Below, piece by piece: positions 22,901-31,878 of a stretch of 64,000 bases of DNA (position 1 is the stretch's first letter; each line of letters begins with the position of its first letter). Below the pieces are notes generated by a model. That model was not told the origin of the DNA and did not search any database. It saw only the letters and a list, made by a program, of their open reading frames with translations. The translations under genes and the position numbers were made by a program. The DNA is from Hydractinia symbiolongicarpus (lineage: Eukaryota; Cnidaria; Hydrozoa; Anthoathecata; Hydractiniidae), in assembly GCF_029227915.1 (NCBI RefSeq), contig NC_079885.1:18115001-18179000 (forward strand). The letters run 5' to 3'.

Positions 22901-25900
22901 AACAGGTCAAAGGTGATTCACAGAGAGGGAGACCCCGAATGCTATCCCCTTTAGAAAGTTTTTTGTTGACCCTGGTACGCATTAGAAGAAACTTCGATAT
23001 TTTTCATTTATCTTATATCTTTCAAGTTTCTGAAGCTACAGTCACCAATACAGTGTTGACTTGGATAAATTATATGTACGTTAAATTTGGATCAATATGC
23101 ATATGGCCTACCCGACAGCAGGTAAAAGATGTAATGCCAAAATCAATGATGGAAAAATTTCCTAATGTACGGTGCATTATAGACTGTGTTGAATTCAAAA
23201 TTGCAGTGCCTGCTTCACTTGTTGTCCATAAATTGATGTATTCAGATTACAAAAGTCACACTACAGTAAAAGTTCTGGTTGGAATTGCACCAGGGGGTGG
23301 CTTCACTTTTATATCCTCAGCCTTCCCTGGGAGCATATCTGATAAAAATATAGTAGTGAAAAGTGGAATATTATACCCAGAACTCTGGGAGCCTGGTGAT
23401 GCGATCATGGCAGATCGAGGTTTTTTGATAGCAGAATATGTGAATCCAATCGGTGTGGAGCTGATAATACCATGTTTTTTGAGAGGACGAGATCAGTTCA
23501 GTGAAAGCGAAGTTATTCAAAGTCAACAAATTGCCGCTGAAAGAATACATGTCGAAAGAATGATACAGAGATTGAAAACTTTTCACATATTTGATCGAGT
23601 TATTCCTGTTAACATGCTAGGTTCTCTTAACCAGATCATCACTGTTTGTGCAATGTTAGCAAATTTTCAAGAACCAATTTTAAAGGTATAGAATGTTTAG
23701 AAAAAGAAAATCTTTACAATTATATGCATAAAAATATCTAAAAAGTTTTTTACTGCTACACACACATTATGAGATATACCTCAAGGAGATGATTTTTTCT
23801 ATAGCTTATTTTTGTGGTAATGTTGCAAACTCGTAAAAATCAATCCTTGCAAAAAATATCACTTTGAAGTATATTTCATATTTTACAAGGTTATGATATG
23901 TTTCAAGTACTTATTTATATTTATATATAAAGTATATAAAAATATCTAGATAGGTTCATTCCTCTAATTCCACAATTTCGGGTAACATGTACGTAAAATA
24001 AAATTTCAAGATTCGGTGCTGCAATGTATCCCAATATTCTGTGTCAAAGGGAACTCTGTCAATGGCTAATCCTTTCGATGTATAAAATACGAAGTCACAC
24101 CATGTGCGTGTTGTTATAGCAAGTTGCATTTGTACTTGGTCATAATACGTGTGGTTTTTATTTATAGTAATTTGATTGTTTTCTTTGTTGTAAACTATAC
24201 ACGGGTTTGGTGAAATGTGGCAAATTGTTTTTGGATCAACATCCCTGTACTGTTCGCTGCATTTCACCTCCAATATACCAAAACATCCATCACATATAAC
24301 TTTACCATCAGGTGTAGCACCCAACACAAAATTGATCGGATCAATGACTAAACCTGATTGTTCTACAGTTATGTTAAAATTCTTCAACTTCATATATCGC
24401 TCATAATGTTGGATTGCTATGGGTTCGTAAAATCGACCGTACTCCATTTTCATTTTCATAATCCTGTTCACATTTTTTTTACTCCCTGTCACAATGTTAT
24501 GGGCTAATGTCTTCGAAGATTTTTCAGTTTTTCGTCCAGTTTTACCCAATTTGTTACATAAAGATGCTGTAAATCTGTTCTTGCGGTATAAAAACCAGTT
24601 CGGATCATCAGCTTGATTTCTTGTACTCGTTTCAATCAAGTTAACATCTTCGGAGTGGGATTTTAAATTTTCTAAAATATTGTTTTTCTTTATTTCAACA
24701 ATATGAATATCCTTAGTAAAAGTGTCTATAACATTTTCCAATGATTGGAATGGAAATTGTGGATATCTTTGATACAATGGGTACTCTTTTCCATCTGATC
24801 TGTCAATGCTACAGTATACTGTAAAATCAGGTGGCATAACTGAACACTGATATGAGAGGTACGAACCTGATGGTAAAGTTCCAAATTGTGTCTGTCTGTG
24901 ATGAACTGGATTGGGATTAAGTAATTTGGTTGCACATATATTTGTTGGTGTTTTATGTTCCATATGTCTTATGAGAAAATTGATATCATCTTTTAAAGTG
25001 TTTTTAACTATTCGAGGTTCGTAAAGAGATGAAACAATACCCTTTTTGTCTTGAACATTGTCAGTTTTTTTAGTTTTTTTCGATGGAGGAGACTTGATCA
25101 TCATTTCCATGATAGGAACCTTTTCTATTCTACTTCTGGACTGCGGAACATTCCACACGCAGGGCTTTGAAGTACATGCTTTAGTTGCTGGTACCATAGA
25201 TAGGCCATCTACTACCCACTTTGCTAAAAGTTTCATCATAGCATATGCATGAGAACATGTCCCACAACGTCCAGCTGGACACTGACAGTTCGCAAACTCA
25301 ATATTGGAGGTTTTTTTCTCTATGGCTAAAAAAACCCATCTATTTGCTTTTTTCAAACTAGCTGCAGCTACACCCTTCAAACAAAATATTGTTTCATCTT
25401 CTTTAACATATATTGTATCAGTATCTAAGAACTTCTCTTCGAGGAATTGTTCGCCACGTATAAAATGTTTCTTTATTTTTGTTGAATTTTTACAAAATGT
25501 TTCATTGACATGTTCATGATAATTTTGAATATGTTCAACTGTAAAATTTGGCATTCCTTTCAAGGATTTCGACCAACCTGTTAAATCAGTTGGTTTTGAC
25601 ATATCAGCTTTGAGTTTCAAAGGGACTGATGGAAGTATTCCCTCTTTCCACAGCGGTTTCAAAATAACTCCCATTTTTTCTGCTTTTTTACGTAGCCAGA
25701 TTTTATCAGGTGTAGGATCTACAATTTTAGCTTCAGTTTTATTTTCGAAATAGCTCATAACACGAACTTGAGCTTCTTTCAAAGTTGTAATACCTTGAAG
25801 TGTGTCTCCTCGGAATACCAGCCATCTTTTTAAATGTTCGACTTTGTAATTTGAAAGTTTTTCAAAATCTATATGAATATGTGGGTCACTAATGTCATCT

Positions 25901-27519
25901 TCTGTTAATATGATACTTTCATGAGCTAAATAAAATCAAGAGAAAACTAAGTAGAGGATAAACTATTATATATATTATGGTGTGCTGTGGTAGTTTTTAA
26001 ATTTTGTACAAAATTTGATGTATATTAATCACCTATCTGCTGACAAAATATATAATATCAGTGTGCACAGTTTGGTGAATCTCCCCTTACTCGTATACCA
26101 TTAAAATTTTAATATTAACGTGTTTACCTACTGACTTTTCTTCAAATAGTTCGTTGAAGTCTTCTACTATCATTTCATGGTCTCCGTCATTGTTTTCCAT
26201 TATAATAAACTGTTCTTGAGTTTTTACACAAACTACTGAGTCTGTGTAGAAAGTTGTTGCTATTAAAATAGCAGTTTTATTGAAGTTTTAAGTTTTAAAA
26301 GTAATAAAGTTTGATAGTACGTCTTCTCTCTTGAAAAAAATTCGTAAAATGGTAATTAGCAATGTTTATCATAAAATACGTGCATACAATTATGGAGGTA
26401 ATCAAATAGTCATCACAAAATACGAAAAATTACGGAAAATTATTATTGAGATAATTAATTCTCCATTATTCGTTGCGCGTGATTTTTCAATGTCCCCGTA
26501 TCGTAAGAGATAATAAAATATAAAAGATTTGGAGCAACGGCTGCCTCTTTTTCATGATGAGGCTGAATATTGCGCAATAATTTATAAAAAGGAGTATATC
26601 TTTAGCCAGGATATCAAGCTGGTCTTCCCACTCGATCCTGGAAATGTTTCTACATTAACAAACCAGAACAAAGGCATTATCAATCGAAATATTAGAAGTT
26701 GAAAAATTGTAGGAGTTAAATATTTTTGTAAGCGGGAATATGCCCTTAACAATTCAAAAACAATTCGAAACGATTACATTTTCAAAGTTCAGTGTGTGTT
26801 TACTTGCCGATATATCTGGTTACATGCACATGAGAAAAGTTTCACAATCATATATTCTACAGTTTATCAGTTTTTGTTCATGATTTGACTGCTTAATACT
26901 TTCTGAAAAGAAATTTCTTTCCGTGAAGTGACTGGATATTGTAGATGGGATTAGGACTGTGGTTTTCTCACTTTTAACTGTTGGTCTTCCTGCGCTTGTT
27001 ATCCTGTTGCTTTAAAAGGTTTTGAAATAAAAAAAACAGAAGCTACGTCATGAAATATTTTAGTCAAGCGGATTGACACGAACTCAATCTAGTGTGGTGT
27101 TTGCTTTTTGTAATTTACATTTGCCACATGTTTTTGTTTCTCGTGAAAATCTGAAAGATGTTTCACAGCTAATAGGCCATCAATTTTTCTCATAAAACTC
27201 CACTTAAGTTTTCATGACTGAACGGCTTACTATTTGTGTATGACGAGCATGTTGTGTTTTGGTTTTTAGGTTATTGGCCACAACAGCAGCTCTTTGGTCC
27301 TTACTCTCCACACCAGTAATAGTACTGTGTATCATTATGCTTGTTAGAACGTATCCTCTCCAAGAAGGACAAGAATTTGAAGGAATATTTTCAAGCATAA
27401 CAAATTTAGTAACTGTTCTATACAACGAGGTTTCAGACGCTGCGTTGTCAATTTTCACCACGAAAGTAATATTCCTTGGTATAATTCCTTATTGGTTGTC
27501 TTTTAGTAGTTTATTTTAA
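13997..27519 (+). CDS. GPAA1: GPI transamidase subunit GPAA1, ten exons
   Basis: Subunit of the endoplasmic-reticulum GPI transamidase, which joins glycosylphosphatidylinositol to the C terminus of proteins together with PIGK, PIGS, PIGT and PIGU. Exons: 13997-14070, 14176-14358, 14830-14908, 15065-15311, 15563-15759, 16318-16517, 16653-16869, 20441-20625, 21771-21947 and 27270-27519. All nine junctions keep phase and use GT-AG, giving 602 residues against about 620 in human. Family landmarks: start MGLLS; N-terminal membrane segment [100 protein letters not shown]; then C-terminal membrane segments including [15 protein letters not shown]. The lumenal part is the family's M28-peptidase-like domain. 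The weakest junctions are the exon 3 donor (GTCTGT) and exon 7-8, where a 3.6-kb intron follows. Introns 5, 7 and 9 carry mobile elements. The polyadenylation site was not found. Confidence 0.93.
16040..16215. repeat. Long foldback (hairpin) in GPAA1 intron 5
   Basis: Two arms of about 85 bases (16040-16127 and 16134-16215) are near-perfect inverse copies around a six-base loop, with a few mismatches and AT-length differences. Each arm carries GTCTGATGAAGACCTCC followed by TTGAAATATTACC, one arm per strand. No internal ORF and no clear target-site duplication are visible. It may be a foldback MITE or an inverted duplication of a shorter dispersed repeat. Confidence 0.85.
17066..19143. mobile_element. 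TA-flanked inverted-repeat element in GPAA1 intron 7, Tc1/mariner-like
   Basis: A 22-base terminal inverted repeat starting (A/G)GGA(A/G)TTTGATAAC is found at 17066-17087 and, inverted, at 19122-19143. Both copies are directly flanked by TA (17064-17065 and 19144-19145), the duplication expected for Tc1/mariner-type insertions. Near the right end a further palindrome centres on CACATCGATGTG (about 19098-19109), flanked by AGCGATAA and TTATCGCT. No transposase is readable in the 2,078 bp, so it is non-autonomous or decayed. The pairing may also be between two separate short copies. Confidence 0.55.
18430..18660. repeat. AT-rich tandem repeat, unit about 33-38 bp
   Basis: Six degenerate copies built on AAAATTAAGGAATAATTTTC followed by TGAGGAGAAA. 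It lies inside the inverted-repeat element of intron 7. The minus-strand ORF across it is a periodic phenylalanine/leucine-rich product of the repeat and is not supported as a gene. Confidence 0.65.
19573..20328 (-). CDS. Hypothetical single-exon protein nested in GPAA1 intron 7
   Basis: An open frame of 251 codons from an ATG at 20328, on the strand opposite GPAA1 and ending 113 bp before GPAA1 exon 8. I do not recognise the family. The product is lysine-rich and mostly polar, with no membrane segment or signal peptide; basic clusters such as GGKRKRN and KFKGRRN suggest a nuclear or nucleic-acid-associated protein, which is inference. The C terminus ends [14 protein letters not shown]. An in-frame TGA just upstream (about 20349) supports the chosen start. 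An earlier ATG near 20355 opens a short 20-codon frame that overlaps it and could reduce translation. A possible acceptor (TTGATTATTTTAG) lies just upstream, so a 5' exon may exist further right. Confidence 0.6.
   Translation of the reverse strand: MTSQQLSKQKTRSKSYKGNNMLHLPSIKDNQQKRMAIYYPTKQNIDLDVFNSIQSTPFPTKLPEVALRRPVTKVLRIPEASKPVLDNIIADCRDVTISTDIQKELTSIEQLTKRKAFTKYSVLPPIAKKLEYEQQKKLTPINSENKNQFNTKVEKIVTKDTGDSVPTNEGGKRKRNLHIATSLPKTPPAHYRNKDLSKKAESEFCNKMLKWVKFKGRRNAICFEMDEIYKELSTIIKHNLLIQHLEEIWMC
22084..22150. repeat. Left terminal and subterminal inverted repeats of the ISL2EU-type element
   Basis: Outer repeat at 22084-22102 and inner repeat at 22134-22150, separated by 31 unmatched bases. 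Both have inverse partners at the right end. Confidence 0.85.
22177..23691 (+). CDS. THAP-domain DDE transposase
   Basis: A 504-residue protein expected to bind the element's ends and catalyse excision and insertion. The start is the ATG at 22177, encoding [13 protein letters not shown], 27 bp after the inner inverted repeat. The N-terminal THAP zinc finger has C-x4-C (CAAWGC), a conserved tryptophan (KVWCNRI), C-x2-H (CEKHF) and a closing AKPMLF box, at residues of about 17-110. A short coiled-coil-like stretch ([18 protein letters not shown]) follows near residue 175. The catalytic domain is of the DDE_Tnp_4 kind: D336 in IIDCVEF, D389 in GSISD, D413 in ADRGF and E460 in HVER. No stop or frameshift is present. 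The gene is a single exon and converges on the YqaJ gene, with 264 bp between the two stops. Confidence 0.92.
   Translation: MADSVSKKGKHKKPSLGKQCAAWGCDSRGLVEFEGERITSALSFFQFPKDPSLRKVWCNRIKRVDGKDNFRVTNYTVLCEKHFEKSDIIRPPGGTLRKLKKGAKPMLFEAMVEQHGSKRKPPVNRPSPRKKFRNTVSDYEPPTESFMIDMPDVSCDMSSQTEESFFDSQSKIEALQKENEQLKNDLLHRTVTTKCKFVEHVLLSDGACNHYTGLPNVKVFKGILIFLNTGDNGENVVLYNNQQVKGDSQRGRPRMLSPLESFLLTLVRIRRNFDIFHLSYIFQVSEATVTNTVLTWINYMYVKFGSICIWPTRQQVKDVMPKSMMEKFPNVRCIIDCVEFKIAVPASLVVHKLMYSDYKSHTTVKVLVGIAPGGGFTFISSAFPGSISDKNIVVKSGILYPELWEPGDAIMADRGFLIAEYVNPIGVELIIPCFLRGRDQFSESEVIQSQQIAAERIHVERMIQRLKTFHIFDRVIPVNMLGSLNQIITVCAMLANFQEPILKV
23956..26200 (-). CDS. SWIM / YqaJ-type nuclease protein of the ISL2EU-type element, spliced
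   Basis: Two exons: 26200-26128 (ATG at 26200, start [10 protein letters not shown]) and 25925-23956, joined by a 202-bp GT-AG intron that keeps phase, giving 680 residues. The second exon lacks a good ATG near its start, which is why the first exon is needed. The region [19 protein letters not shown] (residues about 45-65) resembles a SAP-like DNA-binding helix pair. A SWIM zinc finger C-x-C...C-x-H ([15 protein letters not shown]) starts at C238. A YqaJ/lambda-exonuclease-like domain is C-terminal: [14 protein letters not shown] with D564, and ILEVKC with E577 and K579, i.e. the D...ExK nuclease core. Its role in transposition is not settled; the partner transposase is convergent within the same inverted repeats. 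Confidence 0.9.
26531..26597. repeat. Right terminal and subterminal inverted repeats of the ISL2EU-type element
   Basis: Inner repeat at 26531-26547 and outer repeat at 26579-26597, inverse of the left-end pair. The sequence between them differs from that at the left end. Confidence 0.85.
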
Positions 27520-27648
27520 TTTAACATTTATGAAACTTTTTTTTTTTTCCATGCCCATTTTGCAGTTACCTTATTCCTCGCATAAATTGTCGATTTTAAA
27601 ACTTTTAATTTAAAAAAACGCTTCCATGTTAAGGCCTATGGGTCTATA

Positions 27649-28045
27649 CAGTCGACGCTTGATATCTCAAACTCTCACGGGACCGACGGAAATGTTCGAA
27701 ATAAAGGATAGTAGAGATATTGAGCGTCGAAGACAAGAGATATAGAAATACGCGTACTTGTTTACGAAAGTTCACATTCTTGATTAGATTGTTTAGCCGA
27801 AAACGAGAAACAGCCAACGTTTTTACCACGAACGTTTTGTAGCCATTTTTGAAATGAAGAGGAATTAAAAATCCCAAATTATAACATTCGAAAGTCTCTT
27901 TTATGTATTATCTTTTATACAATGTGTTTTCTGTTCAAAAAATACGGGTAAAGTTCGAGATAATGTGATAAAACAGCTGAAGGGACGAGAAGAATAGTTC
28001 GACAAAGCGAAAGCTCGAGATAACGGATGGATGAGAGCTATTACT
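27649..28045. repeat. Pogo/Tigger-like or MITE remnant downstream of GPAA1
   Basis: Begins CAGTCGACGCTTGATATCTC after a TA. CGACGCTTGATATCTC (27653-27668) is nearly inverse to GAGATATTGAGCGTCG (27714-27729). Further TTCGAGATAA-type motifs occur near 27952-27966 and 28010-28025. Ends of this look are common in pogo-like DNA elements. No transposase or clear right terminus is visible. Confidence 0.45.
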
Positions 28046-29226
28046 TGTGGTACAAGAAGAAACAATAAAGGGAATGGCTTGGATGTTCCGTGTAAATATC
28101 CTAGCTGGCAATAATACGTTATTAAAACGTTATAGTAACGTCGCACTGTGACCATATGTGACGTTGTGATAACGTCATCAGATTTGTACATTTGCACTCA
28201 ACGACGTCAGTTCACGACGCAATAGTAACGTTTAAATGACGTCATTTCGAACGTCATGAGTTGGTTAGCATGTCGTCAGTATAACGTTAGTCGTCGCCGT
28301 TTCCTTTAGCATTGTCTGAAGAACTCGTTTGCATCGGTATAAGGCCATCGCATTATGCTTCATTGTTTGGTTATCTTTTGCTGACTTATTTCTGTGAACC
28401 GTAAGATAACGCGAAAAATTATTATTTGTGAGGAAAAAGAAAAACAGACAAAACGTTTATCAGGAATTAATTTTATTCCAATTAAAACGTGTAACAACTA
28501 TAAGAACTATGCTTCGTCATCAAAAATGATATTGTTAAAATGATATTAAAGATTCTCCACAAGTATTTCCCACTTTCCCACTTGCGTTGCAAGAAATAAA
28601 CCCTTGCGATTGACGACTTTAGCGAGCAAACTACAAACAAGTTTTTACATGGAATCTTAACCAAATGCAAAGAGAGCTATCAAAATCGTGAAGTTTGTAC
28701 TAGTAGAAAAAAAATTACAATAGCAACAAGTAATGCGTTATAAAAAGTTAAGTGTGATACATTTTTGCGCGGAATTTTGTTTTAAGTTATACGTATCTTT
28801 ATTTCTGTGCTAAAAATTCCCTTATTCTAACGAAATTGTTAGAGGTGACGTCAAAATTGTACTAAATACACAGACCCTGTCAAAACCAGTGTTCGCTATT
28901 CCACATACAATAATGTTTATACTAAGTTGCTTAGCAATGAATCTTTTAGCACAGTTTCTTATACAAAACAACTACGTAAAAACTTAACCATGCAAATAAG
29001 TAGAAATAAAACTTGCCAGAAACTAATCTTTCTTCTCTTCGACCGACTTCGTGCTCTGCTCAACACGCGCCGGTGCAAGCTTTTTTCGAACCTTTTCCCA
29101 AGAAGAATCCTTTCTTTCTTCTTTCTGTTTTCCATTCTTTTTTGTGAATAAAGAATGGAGAACATTTTGAAATGCGAATTTCGAAAAAAACACAATTAGT
29201 ATTAGATGTTTTTTATTCCTACTTAC
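28046..29226. other. Spacer with an ACGT-rich cluster, no firm gene
   Basis: Between 28111 and 28300 there are many AACGT, ACGTCA and CGTCG motifs, including a perfect TGACGTCA at 28237-28244. The rest is AT-rich. A minus-strand open stretch at about 29040-29160 encodes a lysine/glutamate-rich tail (KQKEERKDSSWEKVRKK) ending in a stop near 29037. It could be a terminal exon but has no well-phased acceptor. Confidence 0.35.
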
Positions 29227-29318
29227 TTGCCGCATCGAATAATTTCATCTTTTCAAAAGCCTTCTTCCCTTTTAATCCTTTGCCGCTGGACAAAGACAAT
29301 ACTTGATCTGTTGTTAAC
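29227..29318 (-). other. Possible internal exon of an unidentified minus-strand gene
   Basis: Open for 30 codons (TTDQVLSLSSGKGLKGKKAFEKM and onward) between an AG at 29319-29320 and a strong GTAAGT donor (29221-29226). The composition looks protein-like. The only nearby downstream open stretch does not join in the right phase, so the gene model is incomplete. Confidence 0.3.
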
Positions 29319-29490
29319 CTTATAATAAAAGTTATTTCAATTTTCCTAATCTATCCCTCTGCATATTTTGTGGAATGTATGTAATATATACATGTTTTGT
29401 CCATTGTTCTCCTGTCTAAGTGGATACTTCCACTGGACTTATCGATTATTAAGTAATAAACACTTGTGTTAATAATATGTTCCTTGCACA

Positions 29491-29562
29491 TTCCCTCTCA
29501 CAACTAGCACTTATATTGGATACTTGTTCCTTCTCACAACTAGCACTTATATTGGATACTTT
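29491..29562. repeat. 36-bp direct duplication, two copies
   Basis: TCTCACAACTAGCACTTATA and the bases after it occur at 29496 and again 36 bp later at 29532. Confidence 0.7.
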
Positions 29563-29904
29563 TTCGACCTAATAAAGACAAGAAAAAGTGGGAGGAGATT
29601 TTAGTTATAAAGCAGTTTATGCTTAACCAAACAAAACTGTCACAACAGCTGCTCAACGAACTTATGTTAAACAAAATAAAAAGCTTCAAGATTTTTGAAT
29701 TCACCTTTGACAACCACTTTTCAACGTTATCGTCATTGTTAGTACTCATTACTTTTCTGTTGCTTCTCAGGAGATTAAGAATTTCAGAAATCTCAAGTAA
29801 AATCATTCGTTGGAACTCTAATGCGATACAAACTAATAGTTAATTCACTCACGAAAAAAAAAAAAATCACGAATGATGCATTGTTAACTATTATCGCTTT
29901 AACT

Positions 29905-30125
29905 CTTAAGGGAGGCGCAAACCGGCCAACATTTTGGCCGACATCGACTAACCAACATGTTAGCCGGTTTGTGTTAGGCGCCAACATGCACAAGAAGAAA
30001 AAAATCTCAAAAAATGTTGGCCAACATTTATTAAATATTGGCCAACATTTCCGCCAAAGTTTGCACGTTGGTAGCACGTTTGTTGGGTAACCAACATGTT
30101 GGCCAACATTTCGACCAACATTTTA
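29905..30125. repeat. Cluster of CCAACAT / ATGTTGG palindromic motifs
   Basis: More than eight copies of CCAACAT or its inverse occur here, several as the palindromes ATGTTGGCCAACAT and CCAACATGTTGG. The first part also folds as an inverted repeat: AGGCGC...AACCGGCCAACAT at about 29911-29930 against ATGTTAGCCGGTTT...GGCGCC at about 29958-29983. It is probably a MITE or several nested ones; no ends could be fixed. Confidence 0.6.
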
Positions 30126-30365
30126 GCTTTCGAATGTTTTAATTCGAATTTTTTAAAATTCGAACTCCAAATCAAATGTTCTTAATTGATTCAAATGTTT
30201 ATATATATTTTACATTTGGCGGGCATGTCCTTATAGCACTCTATTCATTTAAAAAATGGTTGTAAAAATATTCTCCATTTATTTGCCAGTTACTAGTCGA
30301 TAGAGCCCGTGGAAAAATCCACTGAGGCTGGATAAAATTGAAAAATAAGCGTCATATGAATTTTG

Positions 30366-31000
30366 ATGACGTCAGAAACCCATCTGCAAAAAAAATTAGA
30401 ACCTTGTTTTTACGTTAACTCTATTGTGTAGAGTTTAAAACTCTGATAAAGAAAATGTATGTAATCACGTGCTTTTGATGAATAGTTAATGAGAATAAGG
30501 GTTTAAAAATTTTGCTGACGCCAGCAAAGTCCCAAATAAAAGTACAAAAATTTTTCTTTTGAAATTTGTACACCCGTTACCTTCATCTCAAAGTTTTAGG
30601 TGCACTGTAATGGCTTTAATAATTTAGTACATAGGATATTGACGTTAAAGTAGTGTTATTGACGTCGCCCTGTTACGTTAGAAAATTCAACATTTGAGAC
30701 ATAACTTTTTCAGCGATATCGCTTAGGCAGACGGACAATAAAAAAATAGGATTTTTTGCTGACGTCAGCTTTGAAGATAAAAATAGCGAAGTTTAGATTA
30801 TTTGTTGCCTATAACTTGTAGAGGTTATAACGCTAATCAAAATAATGTATAGTTCAAAAGCCTAAAAACATAAAAGGTTTTAAAAATTTTACTGACATCC
30901 AGCAATTGCCTGTCAAAACCCAAAAATTCTTTTCAAGAAATTCTTTTACCTGTTGCCATTATCGTAAAGATCTTAAAACGCTAATCAGGAAAATGTATAT
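30366..31000. repeat. Four diverged tandem modules abutting the U5 array
   Basis: Modules begin with a TGACGTCAG-like motif at about 30366, 30513, 30760 and 30890. They share an AAATTTTT/TTTGAA stretch, a CCTGTTACC-like block and a GATCAGGAAAATGTAT-like end, in the same order. Copies are strongly diverged. The last one runs directly into the U5 array, where unit sequence begins at 31001. Confidence 0.5.
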
Positions 31001-31208
31001 GACAGCGAACGCAACTTCCTAGTGATTCACGCGAACGCACTCAACTAGGTGATGTAGATCAGAAAGGTGAAAGTCCTTGTGTCAAGTCTACACCTCACGA
31101 TGCAGCACCTTTTAAGCGTCCTCTACGAACGGACACACTGGCAAGCGGCACACCACAAGCAAAGGTTAAGTCGGCTCGAAGGCACAACAGGTCGCGCCGA
31201 CTTACGAC

Positions 31209-31329
31209 AACTCTGGGCTTTCTTCAGTTCACGCACAAATCTTTCGCCTTTTACTAAAGATTTCCGTGGAGAAGGCCAAAACGATGAGTATATAGACGAT
31301 TTTTCTACTGTCTCGCTTCGGCGGGACGA
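31209..31329 (+). ncRNA. RNU5: U5 spliceosomal snRNA, copy 1
   Basis: U5 snRNA is part of the U5 and U4/U6.U5 snRNPs, and its loop 1 holds the exon ends during both splicing steps. Loop 1 is the invariant CGCCTTTTACT (31245-31255), closed by AAATCTTT (31237-31244) pairing with AAAGATTT (31256-31263). Below it CACG (31230-31233) pairs with CGTG (31265-31268), GGC (31216-31218) with GCC (31275-31277), and ACTC (31210-31213) with GAGT (31286-31289). The Sm-like site is ATTTTTCT (31299-31306), which lacks the usual purine after the T run. The 3' stem-loop is GTCTCGC-TTCG-GCGGGAC (31310-31327). Length of about 121 nt compares with 116 in human; the exact ends are estimated to within a few bases. 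Stem I carries T at 31212, the paired form. A stretch AGTCTAAATGAAAAAAC just downstream loosely resembles a snRNA 3' box. Confidence 0.96.
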
Positions 31330-31400
31330 TCACTAGTCTAAATGAAAAAACGTGCAGGAGGCCATACGCGGGCCTATCTCTCATCTCGCTCACAGAGACT

Positions 31401-31518
31401 TGGTAAGCACGGTCCACTCAATGGCTTTCCAAATGCGAAGAGTGAAGGCCGCAGACGGCAGGGGTTGAGCCAAGGGCCTTTCGGCCGTATCCCGCTCACA
31501 AGTTTTTTTTTTTTTTTT
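31401..31518 (+). other. Possible second small-RNA unit in each array repeat (shown for unit 1)
   Basis: Downstream of U5, the stretch before the T16 tract can fold as TGAGC (31466-31470) with GCTCA (31494-31498), enclosing GGCC-TTTC-GGCC (31475-31486). Weak matches to internal Pol III boxes exist: TGGTAAGCACGG (31401) and GGTTGAGCC (31463), about 60 bp apart. T16 would terminate Pol III. The box matches are poor and no known RNA family is recognised, so this may be spacer. Confidence 0.2.
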
Positions 31519-31878
31519 AGCAGAATAATACATACGAGCTAATCAAAATCGGCTCGAGGAAAGAAATAAAGTTCAGAGACAACCAAAGGAGTCGAACTGC
31601 AGTAGAAACAAACTAGATGTAACGCAAGCCACTAGTACGACGTATTGCCTACAGGGACCACACTCTCCGAGTCAGCGAACGCAACTTCCTAGTGATTCAC
31701 GCGAACGCACTCAACTAGGTGATGTAGATCAGAAAGGTGAAAGTCCTTGTGTCAAGTCTACACCTCACGATGCAGCACCTTTTAAGCGTCCTCTACGAAC
31801 GGACACACTGGCAAGCGGCACACCACAAGCAAAGGTTAAGTCGGCTCGAAGGCACAACAGGTCGCGCCGACTTACGAC

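Larger units (their letters stand above)
22086..26595. mobile_element. Two-gene DNA transposon of ISL2EU type in GPAA1 intron 9
   Basis: Terminal inverted repeats of about 17-19 bases (ATACTCCTTTTTATAAATT at 22084-22102; inverse at 26579-26597). If ACTCC...GGAGT are the true ends, AT flanks both sides as a 2-bp target-site duplication. A second, inner inverted repeat GAGGCAGCCGTTGCTCC lies at 22134-22150 and, inverted, at 26531-26547. Inside are two convergent genes: a THAP-DDE transposase on plus and a SWIM/YqaJ nuclease protein on minus. That pairing is the known signature of the ISL2EU/IS4EU group. Both genes are open, so this copy may be autonomous. It sits entirely within one intron and leaves the GPAA1 splice sites untouched. 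Confidence 0.85.

Noticed and set aside
27281-27461. Minus-strand 85-codon ORF (27204-27461)
   Set aside because: Antisense shadow of GPAA1 exon 10.
29540-29843. Overlapping ORFs of 88 and 74 codons
   Set aside because: Both strands are open over AT-rich sequence, with no splice context or recognisable motif on either.
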